Positions 44,350 through 54,868 of a DNA stretch of 64,000 bases are shown here, in pieces; positions within the stretch are counted from its first letter, which is position 1; every line of letters begins with the position of its first letter. The notes under the pieces are model-generated. The model was not told where the DNA came from. It ran no database searches and saw only the letters and a list, made by a program, of their open reading frames with translations. This stretch comes from Citrifermentans bremense. Its GTDB lineage: Bacteria; Desulfobacterota; Desulfuromonadia; Geobacterales; Geobacteraceae. A program made the translations under genes and the position numbers. The DNA is taken from contig NZ_AP023213.1 in the NCBI RefSeq assembly GCF_014218275.1, positions 3,724,501 through 3,788,500 of the forward strand, read 5' to 3'.

Positions 44350-45275
44350 ATTGCCCCCCTGCTTCTGCGTCTGCATTTGAATAAGTACTTCAAGACCCGC
44401 GCCTTCTGTCCCCACGAGCCACTCCCTTCCGTGCCGAGAAGCGCCCTGAAGACCCTGCGCGCCCTGCCAAAGCTGTTGTTCCGATAGTACACCTTGGCCA
44501 CGTTGTAAAAAATCTCCCTCCTGGCCAAGTTGAGTTCGCTTCGGAACGCTGGGTACTGCTGTCGCAAATAAACGAAAGTCCGCAGGGTTTCCATGATTAT
44601 GCTGTCACGCTTGGTACTGGAAATATTCTGAGGATGAATGCGGTACAGCGCATACACGCCGTCTACCGCCCCCCATACACCGTCGAGACCGACGACATCG
44701 ATAATGAACTTCCAGTCTGAGGAGATCGGTATCCGCGTGTCGAAACCGCCGGGAGGGGTGGCAGAGGCGCGCCACATCAGCGAGGTCCCCATGAAGAAGG
44801 AACCGACGCCCCCTTCGATGATTTTGCCCGCTCCGACACCGTTGCGACCGGCTCTACCACTTCCTCTCACATGCTCCGAGCCGTCCAAAGAGGTGAAGAA
44901 GACACGCACATCGTGCCCACACATGACCCGTCTCTCGTCCGCCTCCAGCCACTGTACCTGGTGCGAAATCTTCCCCGGAAGCAGGACGTCGTCTCCGCCC
45001 TGGCACGAGATGTATTTTCCGCTACATAGGGCCAAGGCACGATTGCAGTTACTCGTTATTCCCCCATTGCTCTCGGCCAAGGAAGGGATGACTTTCCCGG
45101 GGTACCTCAGGGCAAAGTCAGCGACGATCTCTGCAGTGCCGTCCACTGAACCGTCGTCCGCCACCACAATCTCAAGTTCAGGGTAGTCTTGATCTACGGC
45201 GCTTTGTAGTGCCTGTTCAATGTAGGCGCGCTGATTGTAGGTGATTATGAAGTGTGAAACTTTCGGTAAAGCCAT
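44346..45275 (-). CDS. glycosyltransferase family 2
   Basis: 309 residues from the ATG at 45275, chosen for AAGGGGG upstream; a longer open frame has no ribosome site. GT-A fold: [20 protein letters not shown] (about 5-24), [18 protein letters not shown] with the nucleotide-binding Asp-Asp, and the QGGDDVLLP metal motif (about 100-108, DxD variant). It probably extends the O-chain or core with the amino-sugar made by the genes downstream. Its C-terminus is Arg-rich. Confidence 0.88.
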   Translation of the reverse strand: MALPKVSHFIITYNQRAYIEQALQSAVDQDYPELEIVVADDGSVDGTAEIVADFALRYPGKVIPSLAESNGGITSNCNRALALCSGKYISCQGGDDVLLPGKISHQVQWLEADERRVMCGHDVRVFFTSLDGSEHVRGSGRAGRNGVGAGKIIEGGVGSFFMGTSLMWRASATPPGGFDTRIPISSDWKFIIDVVGLDGVWGAVDGVYALYRIHPQNISSTKRDSIIMETLRTFVYLRQQYPAFRSELNLARREIFYNVAKVYYRNNSFGRARRVFRALLGTEGSGSWGQKARVLKYLFKCRRRSRGAI

Positions 45276-45324
45276 TACGCCCCCTTGCTTAAAAGGCATT
45301 GCTAACGGCAACAGAGTGAGCATG

Positions 45325-46278
45325 TCACCATTTTTTGCTGCGGCGGTACCGGTCGATGATGCGGCCAAGGTGCTTCATTGCGTCCCGAAGGAATTCGGCG
45401 AGGGCACTCCGAAGGCTAGTCGCGTAGCATCTCGCCTCCACGATGCTCCAGTAGCGCTCCATCGCGATACGGTCGCTCAGCGTACGTGCCCTCTCCTTGG
45501 AGATCATGCCTGTCGCCGAGGCCGTTTTCAGGTCGTTTAGCCAAGTCTGCAGCACCGCGGTGGCGTTTTTGGCGCTTCGCTCCCTCCTGGCACGGGAAGG
45601 AATTTTTGTGGCCGCGATGCTCTCGTTGCTGCAGTGAACCCTGTAGTTCACCAGCGGGAGGTCCACGAAAGTGACCCCTCCTCCCAGCAGGCTCCGAAAA
45701 GGAAGCACCATATCCTCGGCAATTACCACTGGGTCGATGGGTCCGAAGTTATCGAAGCTCCGCCTGGTGAACATGTGGGTGCAGCCTGGCACTCCCACCC
45801 CGCCGCGCTGCACTGCCTCCTCGACAGAGCCGGCGAAGGATGCTGCCGTCTTCTCGAAGAGCCGCCCCGTTCGGCACCCCTCCTCGTCGATGAGGAACGC
45901 ATCGGAGAAAACCGAATCCGCTCGTCCTCCCTGTCCCTGCCAATGCTGGTACAGTGCCAGTGTCCGCTCCGGCAAGGATATGTCGTCAGCGGCCGCAAGG
46001 ATTATAAGATCGCCTCTGGAGAGGCCAACGGCTCGGTTGATATGACCGCAGATGCCGAGGTTTTCGGGGCTGCGGTTCAGGATGATCTTGTGCGGGCCGC
46101 GGTACGCCTCAGCCATCTCACTCATGATGCGGAAGGTCCCGTCGGGCGAGCAGTCGTCGGTCAGGATTATTTCCAGCGGCTCATAGGTCTGCGCCAGTGC
46201 CGCCGCCACCGCGTCCGCAACAAACTGCTCCTGGCGGTAGGCGAGCAATATGAAACTGATCAGCGGACGCTCGCTCAC
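45325..46278 (-). CDS. glycosyltransferase family 2
   Basis: 317 residues, GTG start at 46278 inside a GTGA overlap with the previous gene. GT-A motifs: ISFILLAYRQEQFVADAVAA, EIILTDDCSPDGTFRIM, LAAADDISLPERTLALYQHW (DxD-like). The C-terminal third (about 205-317) is Arg/Lys-rich and helical, which suggests membrane-surface association. It is a paralogue of the gene downstream but divergent. The acceptor is unknown. Confidence 0.88.
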   Translation of the reverse strand: MSERPLISFILLAYRQEQFVADAVAAALAQTYEPLEIILTDDCSPDGTFRIMSEMAEAYRGPHKIILNRSPENLGICGHINRAVGLSRGDLIILAAADDISLPERTLALYQHWQGQGGRADSVFSDAFLIDEEGCRTGRLFEKTAASFAGSVEEAVQRGGVGVPGCTHMFTRRSFDNFGPIDPVVIAEDMVLPFRSLLGGGVTFVDLPLVNYRVHCSNESIAATKIPSRARRERSAKNATAVLQTWLNDLKTASATGMISKERARTLSDRIAMERYWSIVEARCYATSLRSALAEFLRDAMKHLGRIIDRYRRSKKW

Positions 46279-47351
46279 CCCCGCTCCCCCGCCATCTCCC
46301 GGTAGCGGTCCACGTAGTCGTCAACCATCCTGTTCAGGTCGAAGCGGACGAAGGCGTCTTCCCGCGCCCTTTGCCTCATCGAGGCAACGAGTTCGGGATC
46401 GGCGGAGAGGCGCGCCAGCGCCTCAACGAACTGGTCCTGGTCGTCGACCAGCACCCCGGTTTCGCCGTCGAGGGCAAGCTCGGGATAGCTGCCGGAGCGG
46501 TAGCCTACGAAGGGTGTGCCGACGGCCAAAGATTCCAGGACGTTCAGGGCGCACCCCTCGCGGCGGAAGGCGCTCACGTTGAAGTCGAGCCCGGCCATGG
46601 CGTCGCCGATCTCCGCATACGGGATCTTACCCGGGAAGTGGACGGCGTCCGCCACCCCCAGCTCGGCCGCAAGCTTCTCGAGCGCGGGCTGCTTCTCGTC
46701 GTCCTTGCCGATGATGACGAGCTTCGCCTGGGGGAGCTTTTCCCGCACCCGCGGCATCATCGCGATCAGCTCCTCCTGGTTCTTGTAGAAGTAGCCGATC
46801 ACCCCCAGCAGCGGCTTGGCGCCCGCTACCGCCGGAACCTTCTCCCAAAAGCCGGGCCTCGGCTCCTTGAACGGGGTGAGGTCGATGCCGTTGTGGATCA
46901 CCTGCACCTTGCCGGAAAGGACCGGGAAGCGGCGCTTCATGTCGTCGCCGATGAAGCCGGATACCGCGACGATCCGGTCGGCCAGGTTGATGATGGAGCT
47001 GGAGGTGCTCCCCAAAAGGCAGTGCTGGGTGAGGAGCATCGGGAGCCCCGCAGCGACGGAGGCGATCTTGCCGACCACGAGGTCATGGTTTCTGTGCACG
47101 TGGATCAGGTCGAACCTGCCGCGCCGGATCTCGCTTGCCGTCCTGGCGACACCGGTGAGAAGCCCGAGCCCCTTTCGCGGCACGGCGCAGACATCATGCC
47201 CCGCCTTCCGGAAAGGCTCCACCAGGGCGCCACCCTCCCGCACGAACACGGTCACCTCGTGGCCCCGCTCGCGCAGCTTGGAAGCGACCATCAGCATAAC
47301 CTGCTCGGCTCCGCCCCAGCCGCGGCTGTTGTCGATCATGGCAACGCGCAT
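46275..47351 (-). CDS. glycosyltransferase family 4
   Basis: 358 residues. GT-B fold: N-terminal RVAMIDNSRGWGGAEQVMLM (about 2-21), donor-domain KPLLGVIGYFYKNQEELIAM, and ADAVHFPGKIPYAEIGDAMAG then RREGCALNVLESLAVGTPFVGY (around residues 265-286, with the E-x7-E arrangement). It is paralogous to the next gene upstream, with the same GGAEQ/GGQEH start. TGATG overlap at 47351. Confidence 0.9.
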   Translation of the reverse strand: MRVAMIDNSRGWGGAEQVMLMVASKLRERGHEVTVFVREGGALVEPFRKAGHDVCAVPRKGLGLLTGVARTASEIRRGRFDLIHVHRNHDLVVGKIASVAAGLPMLLTQHCLLGSTSSSIINLADRIVAVSGFIGDDMKRRFPVLSGKVQVIHNGIDLTPFKEPRPGFWEKVPAVAGAKPLLGVIGYFYKNQEELIAMMPRVREKLPQAKLVIIGKDDEKQPALEKLAAELGVADAVHFPGKIPYAEIGDAMAGLDFNVSAFRREGCALNVLESLAVGTPFVGYRSGSYPELALDGETGVLVDDQDQFVEALARLSADPELVASMRQRAREDAFVRFDLNRMVDDYVDRYREMAGERG

Positions 47352-48451
47352 CAGGCCCCCAGGAGTTTTTTGTAGAACTGCAGGTAGCTTCTTCCCATCG
47401 CCTGCAGCGAGTAGCGCTCGCGGATCAGTTCGTATCCCTCGCGTCCCATGGCGAAGCGACGGGCGTCATCCTTCAAAAGGCCGATAACGGCGGCGGCGAA
47501 GTCGGGGGTGGTCCCGTCCACCATGATCCCCACGTCCTCACCCTTGAATATGTCGACGTAGCCACCCTCGTTGTAGCCCACCACCGGGGTCCCCGCGGCC
47601 AGGCTCTCCAGATGCACGATGCCGAGCCCTTCGTTTCTGTGCGTGGTGACCGAGAGGTCGAGGTCGTGGAACATGTCGTAGATCCGGTCGCGCGGCACGA
47701 GCCCGGTGAAGAGGACGTTCTCCTCCACGCCCAGCTCTTTGGCGCGGACGACGAGCGGCTCGACCAGGGGGCGGGCCGAATCGTTGCCGATGAAGGCGAG
47801 GGTGATGCCGGGAAATTCCTTCATGAGCAAAGGAAGCATCTCCACCATCTCGATCTGGTTCTTCCAGAACTCCCCTACCATGCCGATAACCGGGAAGCGG
47901 CGCCCGGTGAGGTAGCGCCCCGGGCGATCGTTGTCGAACTTCTCTTCCGGCGGCGGTTCGGGGAGCTTGATGCCGTAGTAGAGGATGTGCGACTTGCCGC
48001 GGGCGGCGGGATTGCTGTTCACAAGCTTGTCCTGCACGTGCACCGAGATGTTGACGATGGCGTCCACGGCGGAGAGGAGAAACTGGTTGCGCTCGGTCGG
48101 GAGGTGGTAGCTCATCATCAGCTTGCCGTGGCGCTTGAACGGGAACGCCGCGCGGTAGGCGAGAACGGTGAGCGCGAGGTCGTGCTCCCGGTTGATGGAG
48201 ACGATGTCGAAGCGCTCGCTGCGCAGCATGGAGACCAGCCAGGGGAAGGTCCGCACCATGTTGAGGCCGTGCTTGTAAGGCATCAGGTGCACCTTGAAGC
48301 CAAGCTCTGCGTACCTCGTCTCGTTCACCGTGTCCTGGCGCACCAGGAACTGGACTTCCACGCCGTTTTCGCGCAATTCCAGGGCAAGGTCCTTGAGGTG
48401 CTCCTGCCCCCCGCTCCATCCCTTGCCGTTGTTGATCAGCAGAACTTTCAT
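47351..48451 (-). CDS. glycosyltransferase family 4
   Basis: 366 residues. It starts [20 protein letters not shown]; the donor domain has RRFPVIGMVGEFWKNQIEMV, ENVLFTGLVPRDRIYDMF and RNEGLGIVHLESLAAGTPVV (E-x7-E, about 283-302). A duplication with the gene at 46275 is likely. The ATGA overlap with the heptosyltransferase upstream couples their translation. Confidence 0.9.
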   Translation of the reverse strand: MKVLLINNGKGWSGGQEHLKDLALELRENGVEVQFLVRQDTVNETRYAELGFKVHLMPYKHGLNMVRTFPWLVSMLRSERFDIVSINREHDLALTVLAYRAAFPFKRHGKLMMSYHLPTERNQFLLSAVDAIVNISVHVQDKLVNSNPAARGKSHILYYGIKLPEPPPEEKFDNDRPGRYLTGRRFPVIGMVGEFWKNQIEMVEMLPLLMKEFPGITLAFIGNDSARPLVEPLVVRAKELGVEENVLFTGLVPRDRIYDMFHDLDLSVTTHRNEGLGIVHLESLAAGTPVVGYNEGGYVDIFKGEDVGIMVDGTTPDFAAAVIGLLKDDARRFAMGREGYELIRERYSLQAMGRSYLQFYKKLLGA

Positions 48452-49554
48452 CTATCCGTATGCTCCCTATCCCCTGCGGCAAGCAGGGCTTCAATTTCAG
48501 CCAGTACTTCTTCGACGGTTATCGCCTCGATGCAGGCGGGCCTCCCGCGCTCCGACGGCTCGCACTCGGTGAAGAACCGCTGGCGGCACGGGCTGCAGGG
48601 GAAGTCGTGGCGCACCACGCGGCACACCTTTCCCCAGGGGCCGAACTTCACCGGCGACTGCGGGCCGAAAAGCGCCACCAGCGGCACCTGGAGCGAGGCG
48701 GCGAGGTGCATGATGCCGCTGTCGTTGCAGATAAGCGCCCCGCAGCGGGAGAGAAGCGCCATGGTCTGGCGCAGTGTGGTGGAGCCGACCGCCTCGAGGG
48801 GCGGGACATCCAGGCCGCCGCGTATCGCATCGAGCGCCTCTTTGTCACGGGGACCGCCGAAGAACAGGATCCGGCAGGCGTGACGCTTTTGCAGTGCACG
48901 CGCGAGTTCGGTGAAGTTGTCCAGGTGCCAGGCGCGCGGCGGGTTCGCGGCGAAGGGGTGCATCCCGACCACCAGCTCGTCCGCACCGACGCCTCGCTCC
49001 CGGAAGAAGTCGTCCGCGAACGCCTTTTCCTCGGCCGAGAGCCACGCCTCGAGATGGTCGTCCACAACCGGCACGCCGTCGGCGCGCAGGACGTCCAGGA
49101 AGTTCTGCACCTCGTGCTGTCCGTGCCGGTAGGGCACCCCCTTGGTCAAGAGCAAGCTCCGCCCCTCGGTGGCGAAGCCCACCCGTTTGGGGGCGCCAGA
49201 GAGAAAGCCTATGACGGCGCTGCCGAAGGAGCGCTTCAGCACGTAGACCTTGTCGAAGCGGCGGGCGCGCAACTCCCTGATGAAGCCGAGCTTGTCGCCT
49301 AGCGTCTTGTGGGTGGAACGGCTGTCAGCATGGATGGTGGGGGGATCCCAGAAGATGAGCTCGTCGACGTAGGGGGTTCCCTGGATCACCTCGGAGGATC
49401 CGGGGGCGACGACCCAGGCGATGTAGGCATCGGGCTCGGCACGGCGCAGGTTGCGCAGAAACGGGACAGTGAGGATGGTGTCGCCGATGAAACGGTAGCG
49501 CAGCACCAGGATCCTTTTCCCGGTGCGGTTGTCAGTCATGGCAGCCATGGTCAT
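48448..49554 (-). CDS. heptosyltransferase, glycosyltransferase family 9
   Basis: 368 residues; the ATG at 49554 overlaps the lpxK stop (ATGA), and ATGs 6 and 15 bases further in are alternatives. Family 9 motifs are [20 protein letters not shown] (about 14-33) and [24 protein letters not shown] (region about 278-301). A C-terminal Cys cluster ([22 protein letters not shown], about 322-343) recurs in the other family 9 members here. It is probably heptosyltransferase II/WaaF or III. It follows lpxK and waaA, consistent with core assembly order. Confidence 0.9.
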   Translation of the reverse strand: MTMAAMTDNRTGKRILVLRYRFIGDTILTVPFLRNLRRAEPDAYIAWVVAPGSSEVIQGTPYVDELIFWDPPTIHADSRSTHKTLGDKLGFIRELRARRFDKVYVLKRSFGSAVIGFLSGAPKRVGFATEGRSLLLTKGVPYRHGQHEVQNFLDVLRADGVPVVDDHLEAWLSAEEKAFADDFFRERGVGADELVVGMHPFAANPPRAWHLDNFTELARALQKRHACRILFFGGPRDKEALDAIRGGLDVPPLEAVGSTTLRQTMALLSRCGALICNDSGIMHLAASLQVPLVALFGPQSPVKFGPWGKVCRVVRHDFPCSPCRQRFFTECEPSERGRPACIEAITVEEVLAEIEALLAAGDREHTDR

Positions 49555-50678
49555 GCGCGTTTATCCCCGCCTTTTTTCTGTTCCAGCGCCCGCGCCTGGC
49601 CGTTCGCGACAAGACGATCCACCATCCCTTGCAGAAGCGGTGCATCGAGAGGCTCGAGATCGAGCCGCGCCACGTAGACGGTTCCCAGTTGTTCTTTGAA
49701 GGGGGCGAGCTTCACCGCGTCCTTCTCGGTGGTTACCATGAAAGTCGACCGGGACGCCTTCTTCAGGCGCAAAACGGCCGCAATTTCGGCGTCACCATAG
49801 CAGATATGGTCCGAAAAAGCGAGAGTGGTAACCAGTTGCACCCCCTCCTTTTCCAGCGAATCGAAGAACCCGGCCGGGTCGGCGATGCCGGCAAAGGCCA
49901 TGGCGCGCTCTCCCTTCAGCTCGGCAAACGCCCGGGGCTCTCCCCCTTCCAGAGGAGCGCAGCCGTTCAGCCGGTGCATTGAGTGGCAGACCGGCTTATC
50001 CAGGTTCGCAAGCTGCGGTGCGCCATCGGGCTGGCAGCGCGTGAAGAGCACAAGGTCGGCACGCTTCACGGCACTCTTCGGTTCCCTCAGGTACCCGGCC
50101 GGGAGCACGCGCTCGTTGCCGAAGGGGCGCCTGCAGTCTAGCAGCAGCAGGTTCAGGTCGCGCTTGAGCTTCAGGTGCTGAAAGCCGTCGTCCAGGATGA
50201 ACACGTCCGGGGCAAGCTCCTTGAGTGCGAGAAGCCCGGCGCGGTAGCGGTCGGCCCCCGTCACCACCATGAGCCCCGGCACCTTGCGCGCAAGAAGGCA
50301 AGGTTCGTCCCCAGCCTCTTCCGGCCCCACGAGGAGGCTTTTGCCGTCGCTGACGATGCGCAGTTCCCCCTCCGCGCTCCCGCCGTAGCCGCGCGACAGG
50401 ACGGCCACCTTTTTGCCGCGCCCGATCAGGTAGGAGGCGAGCCAGGCGACGGTCGGGGTCTTGCCGGTTCCGCCAAGGGTGATGTTACCGACCGAGATCA
50501 CCGGGCGGGGGAGCCGGTGCGACGGAATCAGGCCGCTCGCGTACCCAAGCGCCCGCGCCCTGAGCGCCAGCGCGTAGGGAAGCGAGGCGAGGCGCAGGCC
50601 GGCCAGGGCGAGCCTGTCCTTCCAGCCCGCGCGCTTTCCGTCCATCAGTTCCTTGAAATAGAGTTCGAAATCAGCCAC
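49551..50678 (-). CDS. lpxK: tetraacyldisaccharide 4'-kinase
   Basis: 375 residues from GTG at 50678, which has GGGAG upstream and overlaps the waaA stop by 8 bases. LpxK phosphorylates the 4' position of lipid A disaccharide at the inner membrane. A hydrophobic N-terminal segment (about 20-45) is followed by the P-loop [19 protein letters not shown] (about 61-79), [10 protein letters not shown] and [17 protein letters not shown]. Length and motifs are normal. Confidence 0.93.
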   Translation of the reverse strand: MADFELYFKELMDGKRAGWKDRLALAGLRLASLPYALALRARALGYASGLIPSHRLPRPVISVGNITLGGTGKTPTVAWLASYLIGRGKKVAVLSRGYGGSAEGELRIVSDGKSLLVGPEEAGDEPCLLARKVPGLMVVTGADRYRAGLLALKELAPDVFILDDGFQHLKLKRDLNLLLLDCRRPFGNERVLPAGYLREPKSAVKRADLVLFTRCQPDGAPQLANLDKPVCHSMHRLNGCAPLEGGEPRAFAELKGERAMAFAGIADPAGFFDSLEKEGVQLVTTLAFSDHICYGDAEIAAVLRLKKASRSTFMVTTEKDAVKLAPFKEQLGTVYVARLDLEPLDAPLLQGMVDRLVANGQARALEQKKGGDKRA

Positions 50679-51972
50679 GTGTTTCTCCCAGGCACGCCGC
50701 CATCGCGTCCAGATGGCGCGCGGTGGAGCCGGCACTTTCCGCTAGGATCCCCGCGCCACGGCGCCCAATCTCGTCGCGGCTGGCGGCATCGCCGGAAAGG
50801 GAAACGAGCTTATCCCCCAGTTCGGGCGCGCCTGTGAGCTGGATGCCCCCACCCTTGGCGAGGAAGGTCGCGGCGATCTCGCGGAAGTTTTCCATGTGCG
50901 GCCCGAAGAGAACCGGGACGCCGCAGGCCGCGGGCTCCAGCGGGTTGTGCCCACCCGTCGGGACCAGCGAGCCTCCCACGAAGACGAGGTCCGAGGCGCC
51001 GTAAAGCCCGGCGAGCTCGCCGACCGTGTCGAGGATGAACACCTCTCCCGCCTGTTGCGGCGCGGGAGCCGCCTCCAGCTGCGAGCGGCGCCGCAACTGG
51101 AATCCGCTCTTCTTCACCAGTTCGGCGACGCCGGCGGCGCGCTCCGGGTGGCGCGGGGCGAGGATGAGGAAACTCTCCGGCCGCGCCGACAGGAGCATGC
51201 GGTACGCCTCAAGGACGAATTCCTCCTCCCCCTCGTGGGTGCTGGCGGCGGTGAAGATGAAGGGGCCTTCGGGGATGCCGTACTTCGCCTTCACCCCGGA
51301 CGCCTGCTCCGCGTTTCTCGGCCGCAGCGGGATGTCGTACTTCAGGTTCCCGGCGACGTGGACCGTCTCCGGCCGCGCCCCGATGGCCTGGATGCGGCTT
51401 GCATCCTCCGCGCTTTGCATGCAGAGAGAGGAGAGCCTTTGCAGCACGGGGCGGAAGAACCAGGAAAAGCGGAGGTAGCGCGAAAGCGAGCGGTCCGAGA
51501 TGCGGCCGTTGGCGAGTAGTACCGGGATACCGAGCTTCCCCGCCTCCTTGATGAAGTTGGGCCAGATCTCGGTCTCCATGATGACCACTAGGTCGGGCCT
51601 CACCTTTTCAAGGACGGCGCGGACGGCGAAAGGATAGTCGAAGGGGAAATAGATGCAGACGTCGGCGGAGTTGCTTTTGAGAGCTACGCCGCGGCCGGTC
51701 TCGGTCACGTTGGTGATCACCAGCCGGTGTTCCGGGAAACGCGAACGGATCCCCTTGAGGAGCGGTTGGGCGGCGAGGGTCTCCCCTACCGAGACGGCGT
51801 GGACCAGGATGGTCCTCTGGCCTTGAACCGGCGCCAGTTCGCTGTCCGGGATGGCGCCGAAGCGCTCCATGAAGGCGGTGCGCCTCCCCCGGCTCAAGGA
51901 GCGGTAGGCGTGGTAGGGGACCAGCACCGGCAGCAGCAGCCAGAGCAGCAGGTTGTAAAAGAAGTCGATCAT
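50671..51972 (-). CDS. waaA: Kdo transferase
   Basis: 433 residues. WaaA/KdtA adds one or two Kdo residues to lipid IVA. An N-terminal membrane helix (about 2-22) is followed by the acceptor domain with [20 protein letters not shown] (about 53-72, the base Glu in VGE), [20 protein letters not shown], then the donor domain with [17 protein letters not shown] and [20 protein letters not shown]. The number of Kdo added cannot be predicted. The gap 51973-52131 holds only a CCCTCC/GGAGGG hairpin near 52080. Confidence 0.95.
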   Translation of the reverse strand: MIDFFYNLLLWLLLPVLVPYHAYRSLSRGRRTAFMERFGAIPDSELAPVQGQRTILVHAVSVGETLAAQPLLKGIRSRFPEHRLVITNVTETGRGVALKSNSADVCIYFPFDYPFAVRAVLEKVRPDLVVIMETEIWPNFIKEAGKLGIPVLLANGRISDRSLSRYLRFSWFFRPVLQRLSSLCMQSAEDASRIQAIGARPETVHVAGNLKYDIPLRPRNAEQASGVKAKYGIPEGPFIFTAASTHEGEEEFVLEAYRMLLSARPESFLILAPRHPERAAGVAELVKKSGFQLRRRSQLEAAPAPQQAGEVFILDTVGELAGLYGASDLVFVGGSLVPTGGHNPLEPAACGVPVLFGPHMENFREIAATFLAKGGGIQLTGAPELGDKLVSLSGDAASRDEIGRRGAGILAESAGSTARHLDAMAACLGETRG

Positions 51973-52131
51973 TTAATAGAAAACACCCTCTGGCAATAGG
52001 ACCTGGGTCCGCGCCTCGAAGCCTTGTCAGGCAAGTCATTGCAGTTGCATCAAGATGGCCGCCATCGGCGACGCCCTCACCCCCTCCGGGGGAGGGAATG
52101 CAGACGCTACTCCATCTGCGGCGGGTGTCGC

Positions 52132-53067
52132 TCAGTCGCTGGCTGCCCCGTCCGCTACGGCTGGAGCAGGGGAGTTCTTCCAGCGTTTGTGCACCCAGTA
52201 CCACTGCGTGGGGTGCTGGATCACGTACTCCTCGATGAACCGGGTCAGCGCCCTGGTGTCCTCGGCGGCGGCAAGCTCCGGGTCATCCAGGGTGGACATC
52301 TGGTACTCGGGGTACAGGGTGACTATGTTCTTGCCCCCCTCGCGGTGGATGAAGCCGGGAACCATGGGAGCGCCGCTCTTGCGCCCGATGAGCGCCGGAA
52401 GCCGGATGGTCCAGGCGGGCCGCCCCAGGAAATCGACCAGCACCCCACCGTCGGGATGCACCGCCTGGTCGATCAGAAGCCCCACGATCTCCTGTTTCTT
52501 CAGCGCCGCGAACATGGAGCGCAGCGCTCCGTCCTTGTAGATGACGCCGTTGCCGTAGGCCTTGCGGATCTTCTCGATCAGCGCGTTCAGGTGCGGGTTG
52601 TCCTGGCGCCGGGCCACCACGGAGATCTCGTGGTGACGCACGCCGAAGGCAAGCGCCATCAGTTCCCAGTTGCCGCAGTGGGCGGTGATGAAGGCGATCC
52701 CCTTCCCCTTGGCGAGCGCGGCCTCGTAATGCTCCAGCCCCCGAAACTCGACCGAGTCGATGAGCCCCTGCCCCTTGCCGCGGTAAAGCTTGCAGACCTC
52801 GACCACGCAGCAGCCGAGGTTCTCGAAGGTCTCCCGCGCCAGTTGCTCGGCCGTGCCGCCGCGCCAGCCGGGCTGGCTTTCCAGAAAGGGGAGGCTCGCC
52901 GCGATGTTCTCGATGGCCACCCGCCGCCTTCCTTTCACCAGTCGGAAGAAGAGCCGGCCGATACACCTTCCCGCGGCCAGCGCCACCCGGTCCGGCAGGA
53001 GCGCAACAGCAAAGGAGACCGCGACAAAAAGCGCGGTCTCCAGGTACCATCGGATCTGTTTCAACAT
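52132..53067 (-). CDS. lpxL: lipid A late acyltransferase (LpxL/LpxM-type)
   Basis: 311 residues from the ATG at 53067 (GAGAGG upstream). HtrB/MsbB family: an N-terminal membrane span (about 8-28), the catalytic HCGNWELMALAFG (His-x4-Glu, about 136-148), GNGVIYKDGALRSMF and VDFLGRPAWT. It adds a secondary acyl chain to lipid A. It is the only late acyltransferase in the window, so a second, if any, lies elsewhere. The C-terminal tail is Pro/Ala-rich. Confidence 0.92.
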   Translation of the reverse strand: MLKQIRWYLETALFVAVSFAVALLPDRVALAAGRCIGRLFFRLVKGRRRVAIENIAASLPFLESQPGWRGGTAEQLARETFENLGCCVVEVCKLYRGKGQGLIDSVEFRGLEHYEAALAKGKGIAFITAHCGNWELMALAFGVRHHEISVVARRQDNPHLNALIEKIRKAYGNGVIYKDGALRSMFAALKKQEIVGLLIDQAVHPDGGVLVDFLGRPAWTIRLPALIGRKSGAPMVPGFIHREGGKNIVTLYPEYQMSTLDDPELAAAEDTRALTRFIEEYVIQHPTQWYWVHKRWKNSPAPAVADGAASD

Positions 53068-53122
53068 CAAGAAGCCTCTCGTTCCAATTCCCCTTCCCTT
53101 CCGAGAGGGGGGCTATACCTGA

Positions 53123-54868
53123 CTACGACGTCTTAAACTGCATCCCGTGCAGACGGCTGTAGAGCCCTTCGTTGTCCATGAGCGTCTGGTGGCTCCCCAC
53201 CTCGGCAATCTTCCCCTTCTCAAGCACCACGATCCGGTCGGCGTGGGTGATGGTGGAAAGGCGGTGCGCGATGACGAAGGTGGTGCGGTTGTGCATCAGG
53301 TTGTTCAAGGCCTGCTGCACCATCTGCTCGCTCTCGGTATCGAGCGCACTCGTGGCCTCGTCCAGGATCAGTATCGGGGCGTCCTTGAGGATCGCCCGGG
53401 CGATGCAGAGCCGCTGCCGCTGACCTCCGGAGAGACGGACGCCGCGGTCGCCGATGTTTGTCTCGTACCCCTCGGGGAGCTCCAGGATGAAATCGTGGGC
53501 GAAGGCGGCGCGTGCCGCGGCCTCGACCTCGGCGTCGGTGGCGTTTATCTTGCCGTAGCGGATGTTGTTGGCGATGGTGTCGTTGAAGAGGATGGTCTCC
53601 TGGTCCACCAGCGCGATCTGCTCCAGGAGGCTCTTTACGGTCCGCTGCCGGATATCCACCCCGTCCATGAGCACCGCCCCCTGTGTCGGGTCGTAGAACC
53701 TGGTGATGAGCGAGACCAGCGTGGTCTTGCCGCCGCCGGAAGGCCCAACCAGGGCGATCACTTCTCCCCTTCTGGCCACGAGGCTCACCCCCTGCAGCAC
53801 GTACTCGTCTTCGTACTTGAAGTGGACGTCGCGGAACTCCACCTCCCCCTTGGCCCTCCCCAGGTCGCTGGAACCCGGCAGGTCCACGATCTCAGGCTCC
53901 TCGTCCATCACCTCGAACACCCGCTCCGCAGCGCCCACCGAGCGCTGGACGTTGTTGTAGGAAGAGATCAGTCGCTTGATGGGGGTGAACACCAGCACCA
54001 TAGCGGTGATGAAGGAGAAGAACTCCGAGGCGCTGCGGGTCCCCTGCATGACGCTGCTGCCGCCCACCCAGATTACGGCCGCCACGCCGAAGGAGATGAT
54101 GAACTCCATGATGGGAGCGGAGAGCCCCTCGTACTTGATGTTCTTCCTGGTGAAGTAGTAGAACTCCTCGTTGCTGCGCTTGAAACGCTCCACCTCGCGC
54201 GCCTCGAGCCCGAACGCCTTCACCACCTTGATGCCGGAATAGGTCTCCTGGAGGATGCTCGCCAGATCCCCCATCTTCTCCTGCCCGTGCCGGGCGAGCC
54301 CCTTGATCCTCTTGCCGATCTTCTGGGCAGGGATCACGGTGAGCGGGATGACGACGAAGGAGATAAGTGCAAGCTTCCAGTCGCGGTAGAAGATGACGCA
54401 CAAAAGCGAAACGGACGAGATGCCGTCGCGGAACAGGCCGGTGATGACGCTCGCCACCCCCTCCTGCATCATGGCGACGTCGCTTAGGACCCGCGACATG
54501 AGGGTCCCGGTTTCGTTACGGAAGAAGTACCCAAGGCTGAGCCTCATGTTCCTCTCGTAGAGATCGTTCCTGACGTCCTGCACGGCGAGCTGGCCGGCGC
54601 TCCTGATGAAGAAGTCGTTGGTGTAGCGGCAGCAGCCGCGCAGCGCGTAGAGCACGATTATCCCGATGGGAAGGAGGACGAAGATGCCGGTCTCCTTGCC
54701 GGAGAAGATCTTTCTCAACACCGGCTCCACCAGGTAGGCCAGGGCGCCGTCCATCGCGCCGACGCCAAGGGAGCCCACCGCCGCCAGGGCGATGCGCCAC
54801 CAGTAGGGGCGACTGTATTGCAGCAGCCTTTTGAAGGCATTGGTTGCTTTCTCGTTTACTGCACTCAT
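53123..54868 (-). CDS. msbA: lipid A export ABC transporter MsbA
   Basis: 581 residues: six membrane helices (about 20-310) fused to an ATPase domain (about 340-578), Walker A ALVGPSGGGKTTLVSLI, Q-loop, signature RLSGGQRQRLCIARAI, Walker B APILILDEATSALDTES and H-loop VIAHRLSTI. It flips core-lipid A across the inner membrane as a homodimer. The gene overlaps lpxB by 4 bases (ATGA). It belongs to the lipid A operon, which supports MsbA over a generic exporter. Confidence 0.94.
   Translation of the reverse strand: MSAVNEKATNAFKRLLQYSRPYWWRIALAAVGSLGVGAMDGALAYLVEPVLRKIFSGKETGIFVLLPIGIIVLYALRGCCRYTNDFFIRSAGQLAVQDVRNDLYERNMRLSLGYFFRNETGTLMSRVLSDVAMMQEGVASVITGLFRDGISSVSLLCVIFYRDWKLALISFVVIPLTVIPAQKIGKRIKGLARHGQEKMGDLASILQETYSGIKVVKAFGLEAREVERFKRSNEEFYYFTRKNIKYEGLSAPIMEFIISFGVAAVIWVGGSSVMQGTRSASEFFSFITAMVLVFTPIKRLISSYNNVQRSVGAAERVFEVMDEEPEIVDLPGSSDLGRAKGEVEFRDVHFKYEDEYVLQGVSLVARRGEVIALVGPSGGGKTTLVSLITRFYDPTQGAVLMDGVDIRQRTVKSLLEQIALVDQETILFNDTIANNIRYGKINATDAEVEAAARAAFAHDFILELPEGYETNIGDRGVRLSGGQRQRLCIARAILKDAPILILDEATSALDTESEQMVQQALNNLMHNRTTFVIAHRLSTITHADRIVVLEKGKIAEVGSHQTLMDNEGLYSRLHGMQFKTS

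Noticed and set aside
50679-50735. Longer reading of LpxK from 50735
   Set aside because: It lies inside waaA, has no ribosome site, and the GTG at 50678 with GGGAG matches the normal LpxK N-terminus.
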